Below, one piece after another: positions 40,593 through 49,834 of a stretch of 64,000 nucleotides of DNA. Position numbers and translations under genes: made by a program. Within the stretch, counting starts at the first letter, position 1, and every line of letters starts with the position of its first letter. Source of the DNA: Bacillus pumilus (GTDB lineage: Bacteria > Bacillota > Bacilli > Bacillales > Bacillaceae); NCBI GenBank assembly GCA_001938995.1, contig MKZN01000003.1:62001-126000 (forward strand), given 5' to 3'. The notes under the pieces were generated by a model. The model searched no databases. It worked only from the letters and a program-made list of their open reading frames with translations, and was not told the origin of the DNA.

Positions 40593-40805
40593 ATGACCCA
40601 AAAACTAAGGTCCTATTTCTTAGGTTATTTTCTCTATTTTCCATGTTCATTTCTCATCATTTATTTTATATGGATGTATGTTTTCAAACCGGCACAGATT
40701 TTAGAGGTGTTGTCTAACTGTACATCGATCATTGGCATATATTATGTACTGGTTAGTGTGCTGTTTGTTTATATCATTCAAAAGCAGTCAAAACACCAAA
40801 CATAG
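40593..40805 (+). CDS. Small membrane protein, 70 residues
   Basis: Two hydrophobic helices (YFLYFPCSFLIIYFIWMYVF and IIGIYYVLVSVLFVYIIQ) with a short basic tail KQSKHQT. A strong site AAAGGAGGCAAACA precedes the ATG, so translation is likely. It lies between the lipase terminator and an isochorismatase gene 72 bases downstream. No family recognised. Confidence 0.55.
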   Translation: MTQKLRSYFLGYFLYFPCSFLIIYFIWMYVFKPAQILEVLSNCTSIIGIYYVLVSVLFVYIIQKQSKHQT

Positions 40806-40877
40806 TTGTTGGAACATATGTACAAACAGATCACCAATACTTACACTAGAGATGATAGGAGGTGGAGGTTTGTGCAA

Positions 40878-41435
40878 ATGAATCAAAAGGCTATCATCAT
40901 TGTAGATGTACAGAAGGCGTTCGAGCATGAAAAGTGGGGAGAACGAAATAACCTAGATGCAGAGAAGAACATCAGTTGTATTTTGACGTTTTGGAGAAAG
41001 AAAGGCTGGACCGTGATTCATATCCAGCACACATTTGATCAGCCTCATTCCTTATTTCATCCGATGAATGAAGGGCATCAATTCAAAGAAATCGTCAAGC
41101 CGCTCGATGAGGAAACTGTGATCAGAAAGAAAGTCAATAGCAGCTTTATTGGCACCAACTTAGAGGAACAATTAAGAACAAACCGTATGGACACTGTCAT
41201 GATCACAAGTTTGACAACACCTCACTGCGTATCAACGACCACAAGAATGAGCGGGAATCTAGGCTTTGACACGTATCTCATCTCAGACGCAACCGCTGCC
41301 TTTGGACTTACAGATCAAAATGATACATACTATGACCCCGACACGATTCATCGTCTGTCACTTGCTACGCTGCATGATGAATTTGCTACCGTCATAACAA
41401 CAGAGCAATTGATTAGTGATTGGATTGAAAAATAA
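40878..41435 (+). CDS. Isochorismatase-family cysteine hydrolase
   Basis: A 185-residue hydrolase of the isochorismatase/nicotinamidase superfamily. The catalytic triad is visible: Asp10 in IIIVDVQKAF, a Lys in VIRKKVNSSF, and Cys117 in TPHCVSTTTRM; the cis-peptide precedes it. Possible reactions include amide hydrolysis; the substrate cannot be told. The ATG at 40878 is 9 bases after GGAGG, a GTG at 40872 is also possible. Followed by a terminator. Confidence 0.8.
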   Translation: MNQKAIIIVDVQKAFEHEKWGERNNLDAEKNISCILTFWRKKGWTVIHIQHTFDQPHSLFHPMNEGHQFKEIVKPLDEETVIRKKVNSSFIGTNLEEQLRTNRMDTVMITSLTTPHCVSTTTRMSGNLGFDTYLISDATAAFGLTDQNDTYYDPDTIHRLSLATLHDEFATVITTEQLISDWIEK

Positions 41436-41483
41436 AAGATAATTGTTATACGAATAATAATTATTGATAGAAACATGGTACAA

Positions 41484-41514
41484 AAAATCCTCTGGAATTC
41501 TAGGGGATTTTTTT
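41484..41514 (+). terminator. Terminator after the isochorismatase gene
   Basis: AAAATCCTCT and AGGGGATTTT pair (one G-T) around GGAATTCT, then a T run. Confidence 0.75.
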
Positions 41515-41699
41515 CATTATAGATTATATGGATTTGAACAGCTTCTTGAGACTTGCTAGTCGTCATGGAAAAACAATAGACGAATTTAGCGCAAAATCAA
41601 TCAAATTTTCACAACTAGAAGGATTTTGGAAGACTCTAGAAAATTCTGTTTGTTCTACTCTTATCTTTATTCTATGTATATTTAACTTATCTGCACTTA

Positions 41700-42893
<1,194 letters not shown>

Positions 42894-43155
42894 CTAAATG
42901 TTTAGAGATGCTTTAGTGTCCTCAAAGGGACCCTTTCATTTGAATATCTTTTTCAGTCGTTTTTCGGAGCCTTATCTGTTGCTCGTCTTGTGCATGACAT
43001 GTTTTCTATTTTATCTATTTAAATGGTATTCACATCGTGAAGTAATGTCAGTATCTTATATTAATGGATATGATTTTGCTGATTTTCAACTTGAAATCAT
43101 CTAATCAAAAAAGATTATTCGCCCCACATCATCCATTTGTTCATAGACATATAAC
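42894..43155. other. Gap between the collagen gene and the rpsD terminator
   Basis: About 260 bases. An open frame 42898-43104 begins 5 bases after the collagen stop but has no ribosome site and reads as low-complexity hydrophobic sequence; I do not call it. No terminator for the collagen gene is clear. Confidence 0.4.
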
Positions 43156-43201
43156 AAAAAGCCCCCTAGAATACCTTGATTTATCAAGGTGTCTAGGGGG
43201 C
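43156..43201 (-). terminator. Terminator of rpsD
   Basis: GCCCCCTAGA pairs with TCTAGGGGGC and an inner ACCTTGAT with ATCAAGGT, giving a long two-part stem; on the minus strand it is followed by TTTTTG. Confidence 0.9.
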
Positions 43202-43224
43202 GCACTCTTTGCAGAGCAATAAAA

Positions 43225-43827
43225 TTAACGAGAGTAGAACTCAACGATAAGTTGTTCGCTGATTTCAGGCGCTAATTCAGAACGCTCTGGAAGACGAGTG
43301 AAAGTTCCTTCAAGCTTTTCAGCATCGAAAGTTAGGTATTCAGGAACGAAGTTATTCACTTCAACTGATTCTTTCACAACTGCAAGGTTTTGAGATTTCT
43401 CACGAAGAGCAATCGTTTGACCTGGTTTCACAGAGAAAGATGGGATGTCTACACGGCTTCCATCAACAAGGATGTGACCATGGTTCACTAGCTGACGAGC
43501 TTGGCGACGAGTACGAGCAAGGCCAAGACGGTATACTAGGTTGTCAAGGCGAGTTTCAAGAAGGATCATGAAGTTTTCACCTTGTTTACCAGGAATTTTA
43601 GCTGCTCTATCGTATAGTGTACGGAATTGACGTTCGTTGACACCGTACATGTGACGAAGCTTTTGCTTCTCCTGTAATTGTAAACCATATTCAGATAGTT
43701 TTTTACGTTGTCCTGGACCATGTGGGCCTGGAGCGTAAGGGCGTTTTTCAAGTTCCTTACCTGTTCCGCTTAAAGAAATGCCTAAACGGCGGGAAATTTT
43801 CCAACTTGGACCTGTATAGCGAGCCAT
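43225..43827 (-). CDS. rpsD: 30S ribosomal protein S4
   Basis: A 200-residue primary-binding protein of the small subunit, organiser of the 5' domain of 16S rRNA. The sequence is unmistakable: [20 protein letters not shown] at the start, the S4 domain [31 protein letters not shown], and the C-terminal VEFYSR. This form has no zinc cysteines. ATG at 43827 follows AAGGAGGAG. Monocistronic, with a leader of about 180 bases that probably takes part in autoregulation. Confidence 0.97.
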   Translation of the reverse strand: MARYTGPSWKISRRLGISLSGTGKELEKRPYAPGPHGPGQRKKLSEYGLQLQEKQKLRHMYGVNERQFRTLYDRAAKIPGKQGENFMILLETRLDNLVYRLGLARTRRQARQLVNHGHILVDGSRVDIPSFSVKPGQTIALREKSQNLAVVKESVEVNNFVPEYLTFDAEKLEGTFTRLPERSELAPEISEQLIVEFYSR

Positions 43828-44010
43828 AATGTGACTCCTCCTTATTGTTTTTATTTGTGAAAAATAAAAACCGTCTGTTCTTCCTCTTTTTCGTCATTAT
43901 GTTTTCATGCATCCTCGCTCCAGCAGCAGGGAGTTACAAGATACACCTCCTAATAGAAGGAACAAAATGATACAAAAAAGCTGAACAAAAAGGCTGCCAT
44001 ATTTCACACA
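43828..44010 (-). promoter_or_regulatory. rpsD leader, probable S4 autoregulatory region
   Basis: About 180 untranslated bases between the predicted transcription start and rpsD. In B. subtilis the rpsD leader folds into a structure bound by S4, which represses its own synthesis. Here I see a possible stem GTTTTTATTTTTCAC / AATAAAAAC just before the ribosome site, but I have not derived the complete fold. Confidence 0.5.
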
Positions 44011-44016
44011 AACTCT

Positions 44017-44045
44017 ATTATATGACGCTGGTGATGAGAAGTCAA
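44017..44045 (-). promoter_or_regulatory. Sigma-A promoter of rpsD
   Basis: On the minus strand TTGACT (44040-44045), a 17-base spacer and TATAAT (44017-44022): a near-consensus, strong promoter. Confidence 0.88.
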
Positions 44046-44123
44046 CATAATTAAAGGGGAAGCTCTTCACTAGACCAAGGAGAAAGGAAAAAAGCAGACA
44101 ATCTGTCTGCTTATCAGTCATGC

Positions 44124-44621
44124 TTACTCATTCATAGAGGCTGACAGAGCGCTTTGAAGCACGTCTGTAAATTGAATTAAGTAAGTCTCATCTACTTCAC
44201 TGAAACGATCTTTCACGGGGCTGTCAATGTCGAGAACGCCAATGATTTGACCATTTACTTTTAGCGGAATGACAATCTCAGATTGTGAAGCCGCATCACA
44301 TGCAATATGGCCAGGGAATGCATGGACGTCTGCAATTCGCTGGATATCACCTGTTGCAAAGGCTGTGCCGCAAACCCCTTTTCCAGATGGGATGCGCACA
44401 CATGCAGGGAGTCCGTTAAACGGCCCAAGCACAAGTTCGCCGTCCTTTGCCAAGTAAAACCCTGCCCAATTGACTTCCGGCAGTGAGTGATACAATAAAG
44501 CCGCCGCATTTGCAAGGTTGGCAATCAGATCTGGTTCCCCGTCCGTAATCGCTTCTACTTGCTTAATCAGTAATTGATAGTCTTTTGATGGATCGCCAGA
44601 CTGTTTTTCGACATGAAACAT
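44124..44621 (-). CDS. ytsP: Free methionine-(R)-sulfoxide reductase, GAF type (YtsP)
   Basis: A 165-residue GAF-domain enzyme that reduces free methionine-R-sulfoxide. The catalytic cysteines lie in LPACVRIPSGKGVCG (near residues 80-92) and GHIACDAASQSEIV (near 118), the arrangement known for fRMsr. Context: next to rpsD and divergent from refZ, as in B. subtilis. Confidence 0.87.
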   Translation of the reverse strand: MFHVEKQSGDPSKDYQLLIKQVEAITDGEPDLIANLANAAALLYHSLPEVNWAGFYLAKDGELVLGPFNGLPACVRIPSGKGVCGTAFATGDIQRIADVHAFPGHIACDAASQSEIVIPLKVNGQIIGVLDIDSPVKDRFSEVDETYLIQFTDVLQSALSASMNE

Positions 44622-44662
44622 GAAAATCTCCTACTTTCTATCTGGAAAATACATAACCTGCG

Positions 44663-44720
44663 TCCCGTATGTGGGATTTGTCGAGCAAATATAAAAGGAA
44701 CTTCCGCCTTCATCTTGAAG
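44663..44720 (+). promoter_or_regulatory. Candidate refZ control region
   Basis: AAAGGAACT (44694-44702), 11 bases, then CTTGAAG (44714-44720) resembles a sigma-H promoter with mismatches in each half. The imperfect inverted repeat TCCCGTATGTGGGA (44663-44676) just upstream could be an operator. B. subtilis refZ is sigma-H dependent. Confidence 0.35.
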
Positions 44721-44747
44721 TATGTACTCATGAAGAGGGGTGAGCGG

Positions 44748-45413
44748 ATGAAAACATCAGCAACTATGCAAACAAAAGATCGTATTATTGAAGCTGCCAT
44801 CAGACTTTTTAACCAAAAAGGATTTTCTGGAACCTCTGTCCGTGAGATTGCAAAGGAAGCAGACGTCAATGTTGCCCACATATCTTATTACTTTCAAGGA
44901 AAAGGAGGGCTGCTTGAACAACTCATATCCGATTTTTATGAAGGCTATATTCAAATGATTGAAACACAAGTTCATCAAGTCGAGACCTGTCACGCTAAAG
45001 AGTGTTTACTTCATGTGGTTTTTGATATTTTATCTTATCAGCATGAATATCGTCAATTAACCCGTTTCGTTTATCGAGAGGTGACCATTGATTCCACGTT
45101 GATGAGAGAAATCATGTCGACATATTTAACAAAGGAGAAGTATTTGTTTCACCTCATCATCGAAAGAGGGAAAAGCACCCATGTCATATGTGAAGAGTTA
45201 TCACTCTCCACTTTTATGATTCAGTTAAAGTCACTTCTGATGATGCCATACTTGCAGCCACAATACTTAACAGAAGTGCTTTACTTGAATCCGAATGAGC
45301 CTTACTTCTATCACATGTACTTCAAGGAGCTTAGTCGCTCGCTTCATCATTTACTAGAACCGAAGGAACCGAGATTGGGTGCTCACATGGATCTGATGAA
45401 GTCTTCAAATTGA
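44748..45413 (+). CDS. refZ: TetR-family regulator of FtsZ positioning, RefZ (YttP)
   Basis: A 221-residue TetR-family DNA-binding protein. The helix-turn-helix is TKDRIIEAAIRLFNQKGFSG / TSVREIAKEADVNVAHISYYFQGKGG. In B. subtilis RefZ binds motifs near the origin and modulates Z-ring placement at entry to sporulation. The ATG at 44748 follows GAGGGGTGAGCGG; the longer frame runs back into the ytsP promoter. Its last 31 bases overlap hisJ on the other strand. Confidence 0.85.
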   Translation: MKTSATMQTKDRIIEAAIRLFNQKGFSGTSVREIAKEADVNVAHISYYFQGKGGLLEQLISDFYEGYIQMIETQVHQVETCHAKECLLHVVFDILSYQHEYRQLTRFVYREVTIDSTLMREIMSTYLTKEKYLFHLIIERGKSTHVICEELSLSTFMIQLKSLLMMPYLQPQYLTEVLYLNPNEPYFYHMYFKELSRSLHHLLEPKEPRLGAHMDLMKSSN

Positions 45414-46198
45414 TCATAAGCATATCCGACATCTTCCGCTTGGTGGGCATCAGACCCGAATATAAGCGGAATTTTTTTCTTTTTTGCAAGGTCGATCATC
45501 CACTGATCTAAATAGATACTTCTGGCATATGTTTTACGAAGTCCGGATGTATTAAAATCTAATGACATGCCTTTTTTTTCCGTTTCTTCAAGACATAGGG
45601 TCACCAATTGACAGAGTGTAGAAGACATGTCATATGGGAATAGCTGTTTGAATTTCTGCACAAGGGTGATATGACCGATTCTCTTTGGCTTATGATCACC
45701 TAAAGATGATAGAATAGAAGAATGAATTTGCTCATAGTAGCTTTCATATACCTGCTCGACACTGCCGTAGGTTCGGATAAGCTGCTGGAAGGCATGCTCG
45801 TCAAAATCAAGACAAATGTACTCATCGCCAGCAGGAAGAAAGTGAACAGATAAAATACCGTCATCTAGTTCGGGTCCATAGCAGTCTAAAAAGGCACTTG
45901 TTTCCTCTTCGTACTCTTTGATATAGTCAACCTCAAGCCCAGTTTTTACTATTAATTGCCCTTTATACTCTTGTTTTAGCCGATCCAGTGCAGTCAAATA
46001 TGTTTCAAGATCCTTAAGCTTCATGGCACAGTCCTGTTCAGGCGTTGGATCTCGAAACGAAGCAGGTAGAGGGGCATGCTCGGTAAAAGTTATGGAATCA
46101 AATCCCTTTTTGATGGCTTTTTCAATATAGGAATGAAAGGAATCAAGTGAGCCGTGTGGGCAAAACGGTGTATGTAGATGTGCATCTTGTTTCAGCAT
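45383..46198 (-). CDS. hisJ: Histidinol-phosphatase HisJ (PHP family)
   Basis: A 271-residue PHP-domain phosphatase for the penultimate step of histidine synthesis. Metal ligands are visible in DAHLHTPFCPHG (residues 5-16), FTEHAPL, TGLEVDY, SVHFLP and GSDAHQAEDVG. The ATG at 46198 follows AGAGGTGACGAC; the longer frame lies in the promoter region. Convergent with refZ, with overlapping ends and no separate terminator in the gap. Confidence 0.9.
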   Translation of the reverse strand: MLKQDAHLHTPFCPHGSLDSFHSYIEKAIKKGFDSITFTEHAPLPASFRDPTPEQDCAMKLKDLETYLTALDRLKQEYKGQLIVKTGLEVDYIKEYEEETSAFLDCYGPELDDGILSVHFLPAGDEYICLDFDEHAFQQLIRTYGSVEQVYESYYEQIHSSILSSLGDHKPKRIGHITLVQKFKQLFPYDMSSTLCQLVTLCLEETEKKGMSLDFNTSGLRKTYARSIYLDQWMIDLAKKKKIPLIFGSDAHQAEDVGYAYDQFEDFIRSM

Positions 46199-46537
46199 GT
46201 CGTCACCTCTTGTCGATATTTTGAAAAACGTGGTGTTTATCAGCGAAAATAATGAAAAATCATGACCCAAAATGCTGGTTACATGGTATCATAATAACAA
46301 TGAAAACGACAGCTTCTACATACATAAAAGCAGGTCACATAGATGCGTGTGATCGAATGATAGAATCGCTGAATCACTTTTTTGAAAAAACATACATAAA
46401 AGCGTGATTGGATGGTATTGGAAACAGTCGATCCTGCTTATAAAAAAACGAATGCAAAGCGGACACGAAAGGGTTCTCAGGTCTACTCGGGACACTTTTA
46501 CCCTGACATCACTTAGATCACAACGAGGGGGCTCATT
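46199..46537. other. Gap between hisJ and ezrA
   Basis: About 340 bases that hold both divergent promoters, neither of which I can place with confidence. A 14-base direct repeat ACATACATAAAAGC occurs at 46318-46331 and 46390-46403, inside a possible 35-codon frame (46300-46407) without a ribosome site. Confidence 0.4.
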
Positions 46538-48241
46538 ATGGAGTTAATCATCGGTTTAATTGTCATTTTGCTTGCTTTGTTTTCAATCGGTTATTTCCTG
46601 CGAAAAAAAATATATAAAGAGATTGACCGATTGGAAGCATGGAAAATTGAAATTTTAAACAGATCAATTGTAGAAGAAATTTCAAAAATCAAACATCTTA
46701 AAATGACCGGAGAAACAGAGCAGTTTTTTGAAAGATGGCGTGCAGAGTGGGACGAGATCGTCACTGCCCATCTTCCAAAGGTAGAGGAGCTATTATATGA
46801 TGCAGAAGAGTATTCTGATAAATATCGATTCTCCAAAGCCAAGCAAGTCCTGATCCATATTCAAGATTTGCTCACTGCTGCTGATTCGAATATTGAAGAC
46901 ATTTTAAAAGAGATTGCAGACCTTGTCACAAGCGAGGAACAAAACCGCAAGGACATTGAAAAGGTCAAAGAACAGTATCAAAACGTTCGAAAAAATCTGC
47001 TTGCGTACAGTCATTTATATGGCACCCTTTATGACAAAATGGAACAGGACTTAGATGAAGCCTGGGAAGGGCTCAAGCAGTATGAAGAAGAAACAGAAAA
47101 CGGAAACTACATGAAAGCAAGAAAAATTCTACTTGAACAAGACCGCAGACTGGATCAGCTTCAATTGTATATCAATGATGTTCCAAAGCTTATTGCAGAC
47201 TGCAAACAATCCGTGCCAGGAGAGCTGTCAAAGCTAAGAGACGGGTATCAAGAAATGACGGACAAAGGCTACAAGCTTGAACACATCCAGATCACGAAAG
47301 AGCTGGATAATTTAAACAAACAACTGAGCCGTGCGGAAAAACTGCTCATTGATGAACTCAATCTAGATGAAGCGTCAAGTACACTTCAAATGATTGATGA
47401 GGCGGTTCAAACGCTGTATGACCAGCTTGAAGCAGAAGTAGAAGCAGGTCAGGAAATCAAAAGCAAGATGCCAGAGCTTACGGAAGCCTATGAAAAGCTG
47501 GAGCAAGATCACACGCAAACAAAGGCAGAGACTGCTCTTGTGAAAGAAAGCTATAAGTTGACAGCAGGAGAGCTTGATCAACAAAAAGCGTTCGAAAAAC
47601 GATTAGAAGAAATTGAAAAGCTCATGAAGCAAGTACGCGAGAAGCTTGAACAGGATCATGTGGCATATTCATTACTAATGGATGAGATCAATCAGCTCAC
47701 AACCTTTATCGAAGAGGCAAAAGCATTACATGAAACGTTTAAAGACCATCTTCAATCACTACGAAAAGAAGAACTACAAGCGCGAGAAACACTTACTGAA
47801 CTTAAAACACTATTGACAGATACGGCGCGACAACTGCAAAAAAGTAACATTCCAGGTGTACCTGTGGACATAAAGGTTCATGCAGAAAAAGCGCACGAGA
47901 TGATAGAGCAAGTTCACGAACAGTTAGAGAACCTGCCACTGAATATGCCGGCAGTGAATCAACAATTAAAAGAAGCTTCTGAAACAGTGAGAAGTGTGTT
48001 TGATGATACGCAAGATATGCTAAGGAAAGTAGATCAAATTGAACGGATCATTCAATATGGCAATCGTTTCAGAAGTCAAAATCATATCTTGTCAGAACAG
48101 TTAAAAGAGGCAGAGCGTAGATTTTATGCATACGATTATATGGGGTCATTTGATGTGGCAGCAGCAGCTGTTGAAAAAGCATCACCTGGAGCTGTCCAAA
48201 AGCTTCTTGCCCAGCAAGAAAAAGAATTCCAGCACCAATAA
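46538..48241 (+). CDS. ezrA: Septation ring regulator EzrA
   Basis: A 567-residue membrane-anchored negative regulator of FtsZ rings. One N-terminal membrane helix (ELIIGLIVILLALFSIGYFL, residues 2-21) is followed by an almost wholly helical, spectrin-like coiled-coil body rich in Glu, Gln and Lys. The QNHILSEQLKEAERRFYAYDYMGSFDVAAAAVEK stretch near the C-terminus contains the conserved patch important for mid-cell localisation. ATG at 46538 follows AACGAGGGGGC. Confidence 0.93.
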   Translation: MELIIGLIVILLALFSIGYFLRKKIYKEIDRLEAWKIEILNRSIVEEISKIKHLKMTGETEQFFERWRAEWDEIVTAHLPKVEELLYDAEEYSDKYRFSKAKQVLIHIQDLLTAADSNIEDILKEIADLVTSEEQNRKDIEKVKEQYQNVRKNLLAYSHLYGTLYDKMEQDLDEAWEGLKQYEEETENGNYMKARKILLEQDRRLDQLQLYINDVPKLIADCKQSVPGELSKLRDGYQEMTDKGYKLEHIQITKELDNLNKQLSRAEKLLIDELNLDEASSTLQMIDEAVQTLYDQLEAEVEAGQEIKSKMPELTEAYEKLEQDHTQTKAETALVKESYKLTAGELDQQKAFEKRLEEIEKLMKQVREKLEQDHVAYSLLMDEINQLTTFIEEAKALHETFKDHLQSLRKEELQARETLTELKTLLTDTARQLQKSNIPGVPVDIKVHAEKAHEMIEQVHEQLENLPLNMPAVNQQLKEASETVRSVFDDTQDMLRKVDQIERIIQYGNRFRSQNHILSEQLKEAERRFYAYDYMGSFDVAAAAVEKASPGAVQKLLAQQEKEFQHQ

Positions 48242-48278
48242 AAAAGCTGAAGTCCTGTACACGGACTCCAGCTTTTTT
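48241..48278. terminator. Bidirectional terminator between ezrA and brnQ
   Basis: AAAAAGCTGAAGTCC pairs with GGACTCCAGCTTTTT (one G-T) around TGTACAC; it begins at the ezrA stop. Confidence 0.87.
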
Positions 48279-48282
48279 TATG

Positions 48283-49626
48283 TTATGATACTTGTTTTTG
48301 CTGCTGCTCTGGAGCAGGAGAAGTAAAAAGAGAAACAACGAATCCCACAACAACTCCAAGTAAAGCAGGCACGACCCAGCCAATACCAAGATCATATAAA
48401 GGTAAGACAGTGTGAAAGATATCTTCCAATGGACCTATTGGGAGACGCGCAGCAGCTAGGCCGTCAAATAGACTGACACAGCCCGTTAAAATCAATGAGA
48501 GCACGTAAACAGGTCTTCTTTCTCCAAGCCATTTGTCTGCAAGTGATAAAACAATAATCACAATCGCCAACGGATAAATAGCGGTTAAGACAGGCACAGA
48601 GAAAGCGACAATACGTGTAAGCCCAAAATTTGAAATAATGAAACTAAATAAGGTCACAATCGTCACGACTGTTTTATAAGATAGTTTAGGTAGTAACTTT
48701 GAGAAATACTCTCCGCATGATGTGACGAGACCAATACTCGTTGTTAAACATGCGACTGTAATGGCTGTGCCTAAGACAATATTCCCGAGACTACCAAAGA
48801 GGTATTGAGAAGATTGAGCCAAGATTTTGCTTCCATCTCCAACGAATCCAATCGCATGTGTACTAGAAGCCCCTAAATAGGCAAGTGAAAGATACACAAA
48901 TGTTAACCCGCCCGCTGCAATCAAGCCTGCTTTGATACAGGCTGAAGCAAGAGCCTTTTTACTTGTTACACCTTGGCCTTTAATGGCATTGATGATGACA
49001 ACTCCAAACACAATTGAAGCAAGAGCATCCATCGTTTTATAGCCCTCTAGAAATCCTTTGAAAAATGAACCATTGCTATAAGAAGCATCTGGTGTGCCAA
49101 TCACACCCATCGGCGTCAAAATGGCTTTAATAATAATAATAAAGATAATCGTAAATTTAATAGGTGTCAAAATTTTCCCAACACGGTCGACAATCTTTGT
49201 TGGATTTAAAGCAAGATAATACGTAATTCCAAAAAAGACAAGTGTGAACAAAAAAAGTGACAACCAAGGCGGTATACCTGTTAAAAATGGTAATGCACCA
49301 ATTCCATATGAAACCGTTCCTGTACGAGGAATGGCAAAGAGAGGTCCGATTGATAAATATAAAATGACAGTAAAGATTGTACCGAATACAGGGTGTGCTT
49401 TATCAGCAAGTCCTTTGGCATCACGACCTGTTAATGCAATCGCAATAATCCCTAAGAGAGGTAGCCCGACTCCTGTTAATAAAAATCCGCCCATTGCCTT
49501 CCACACATTTTCCCCAGCATATTGACCAAGTTCTGGGGGGTAAATCATATTACCGGCGCCAAAGAATAGAGCAAATAGCATAAACCCTATAATCACCGTA
49601 TTTTTCGTCGACAAAGTTGCTTTCAT
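48283..49626 (-). CDS. brnQ: Branched-chain amino acid transporter, BrnQ/BraB family (copy 1)
   Basis: A 447-residue sodium- or proton-coupled carrier for leucine, isoleucine and valine with about 12 membrane segments. Family marks are LFALFFGAGNMIYPPELGQYAG and the IGPLFAIPRTGTVSYGIG region. It is closely related in sequence and length to the next gene, evidently a tandem duplicate. It has its own promoter and a CodY-like box. A short acidic/Gln-rich C-terminal tail EQQQKQVS differs between the copies. Confidence 0.9.
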   Translation of the reverse strand: MKATLSTKNTVIIGFMLFALFFGAGNMIYPPELGQYAGENVWKAMGGFLLTGVGLPLLGIIAIALTGRDAKGLADKAHPVFGTIFTVILYLSIGPLFAIPRTGTVSYGIGALPFLTGIPPWLSLFLFTLVFFGITYYLALNPTKIVDRVGKILTPIKFTIIFIIIIKAILTPMGVIGTPDASYSNGSFFKGFLEGYKTMDALASIVFGVVIINAIKGQGVTSKKALASACIKAGLIAAGGLTFVYLSLAYLGASSTHAIGFVGDGSKILAQSSQYLFGSLGNIVLGTAITVACLTTSIGLVTSCGEYFSKLLPKLSYKTVVTIVTLFSFIISNFGLTRIVAFSVPVLTAIYPLAIVIIVLSLADKWLGERRPVYVLSLILTGCVSLFDGLAAARLPIGPLEDIFHTVLPLYDLGIGWVVPALLGVVVGFVVSLFTSPAPEQQQKQVS

Positions 49627-49656
49627 TTGAATATAAAGCCTCCATTATTATGTTGA

Positions 49657-49671
49657 AATATTCTGTTAATT
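49657..49671. promoter_or_regulatory. CodY-like box in the brnQ leader
   Basis: AATATTCTGTTAATT matches the CodY palindrome AATTTTCWGAAAATT at 12 of 15 bases and lies between the promoter and the start codon of brnQ. Confidence 0.5.
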
Positions 49672-49706
49672 AGTTGCTAAAAACAGATCACCATGAACAA
49701 TGACTA

Positions 49707-49734
49707 ATTATAAAGGATGTACGTCTGATGTCAA
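49707..49734 (-). promoter_or_regulatory. Sigma-A promoter of brnQ
   Basis: On the minus strand TTGACA (49729-49734), a 16-base spacer and TATAAT (49707-49712). Confidence 0.8.
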
Positions 49735-49790
49735 CAGATGTTTTCGTACCAAAGTCATGAATTTTTCTATATCAGTATATGGAGAGCGAC

Positions 49791-49825
49791 AAAAAAACAT
49801 CCCCTTCATCTAAAGAAGGGGATGT
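49791..49825 (-). terminator. Terminator of braB
   Basis: ACATCCCCTTC and GAAGGGGATGT form an 11-bp stem around ATCTAAA; seven A on the plus strand give the T run. Confidence 0.87.
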
Positions 49826-49834
49826 GTAAATTCG

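Noticed and set aside
42898..43104. 68-residue frame after the collagen gene
   Set aside because: No ribosome site, no recognisable features, and composition like the surrounding non-coding DNA.
43897..44121. 74-residue minus-strand frame upstream of rpsD
   Set aside because: It covers the rpsD promoter and leader, which explain the sequence better.
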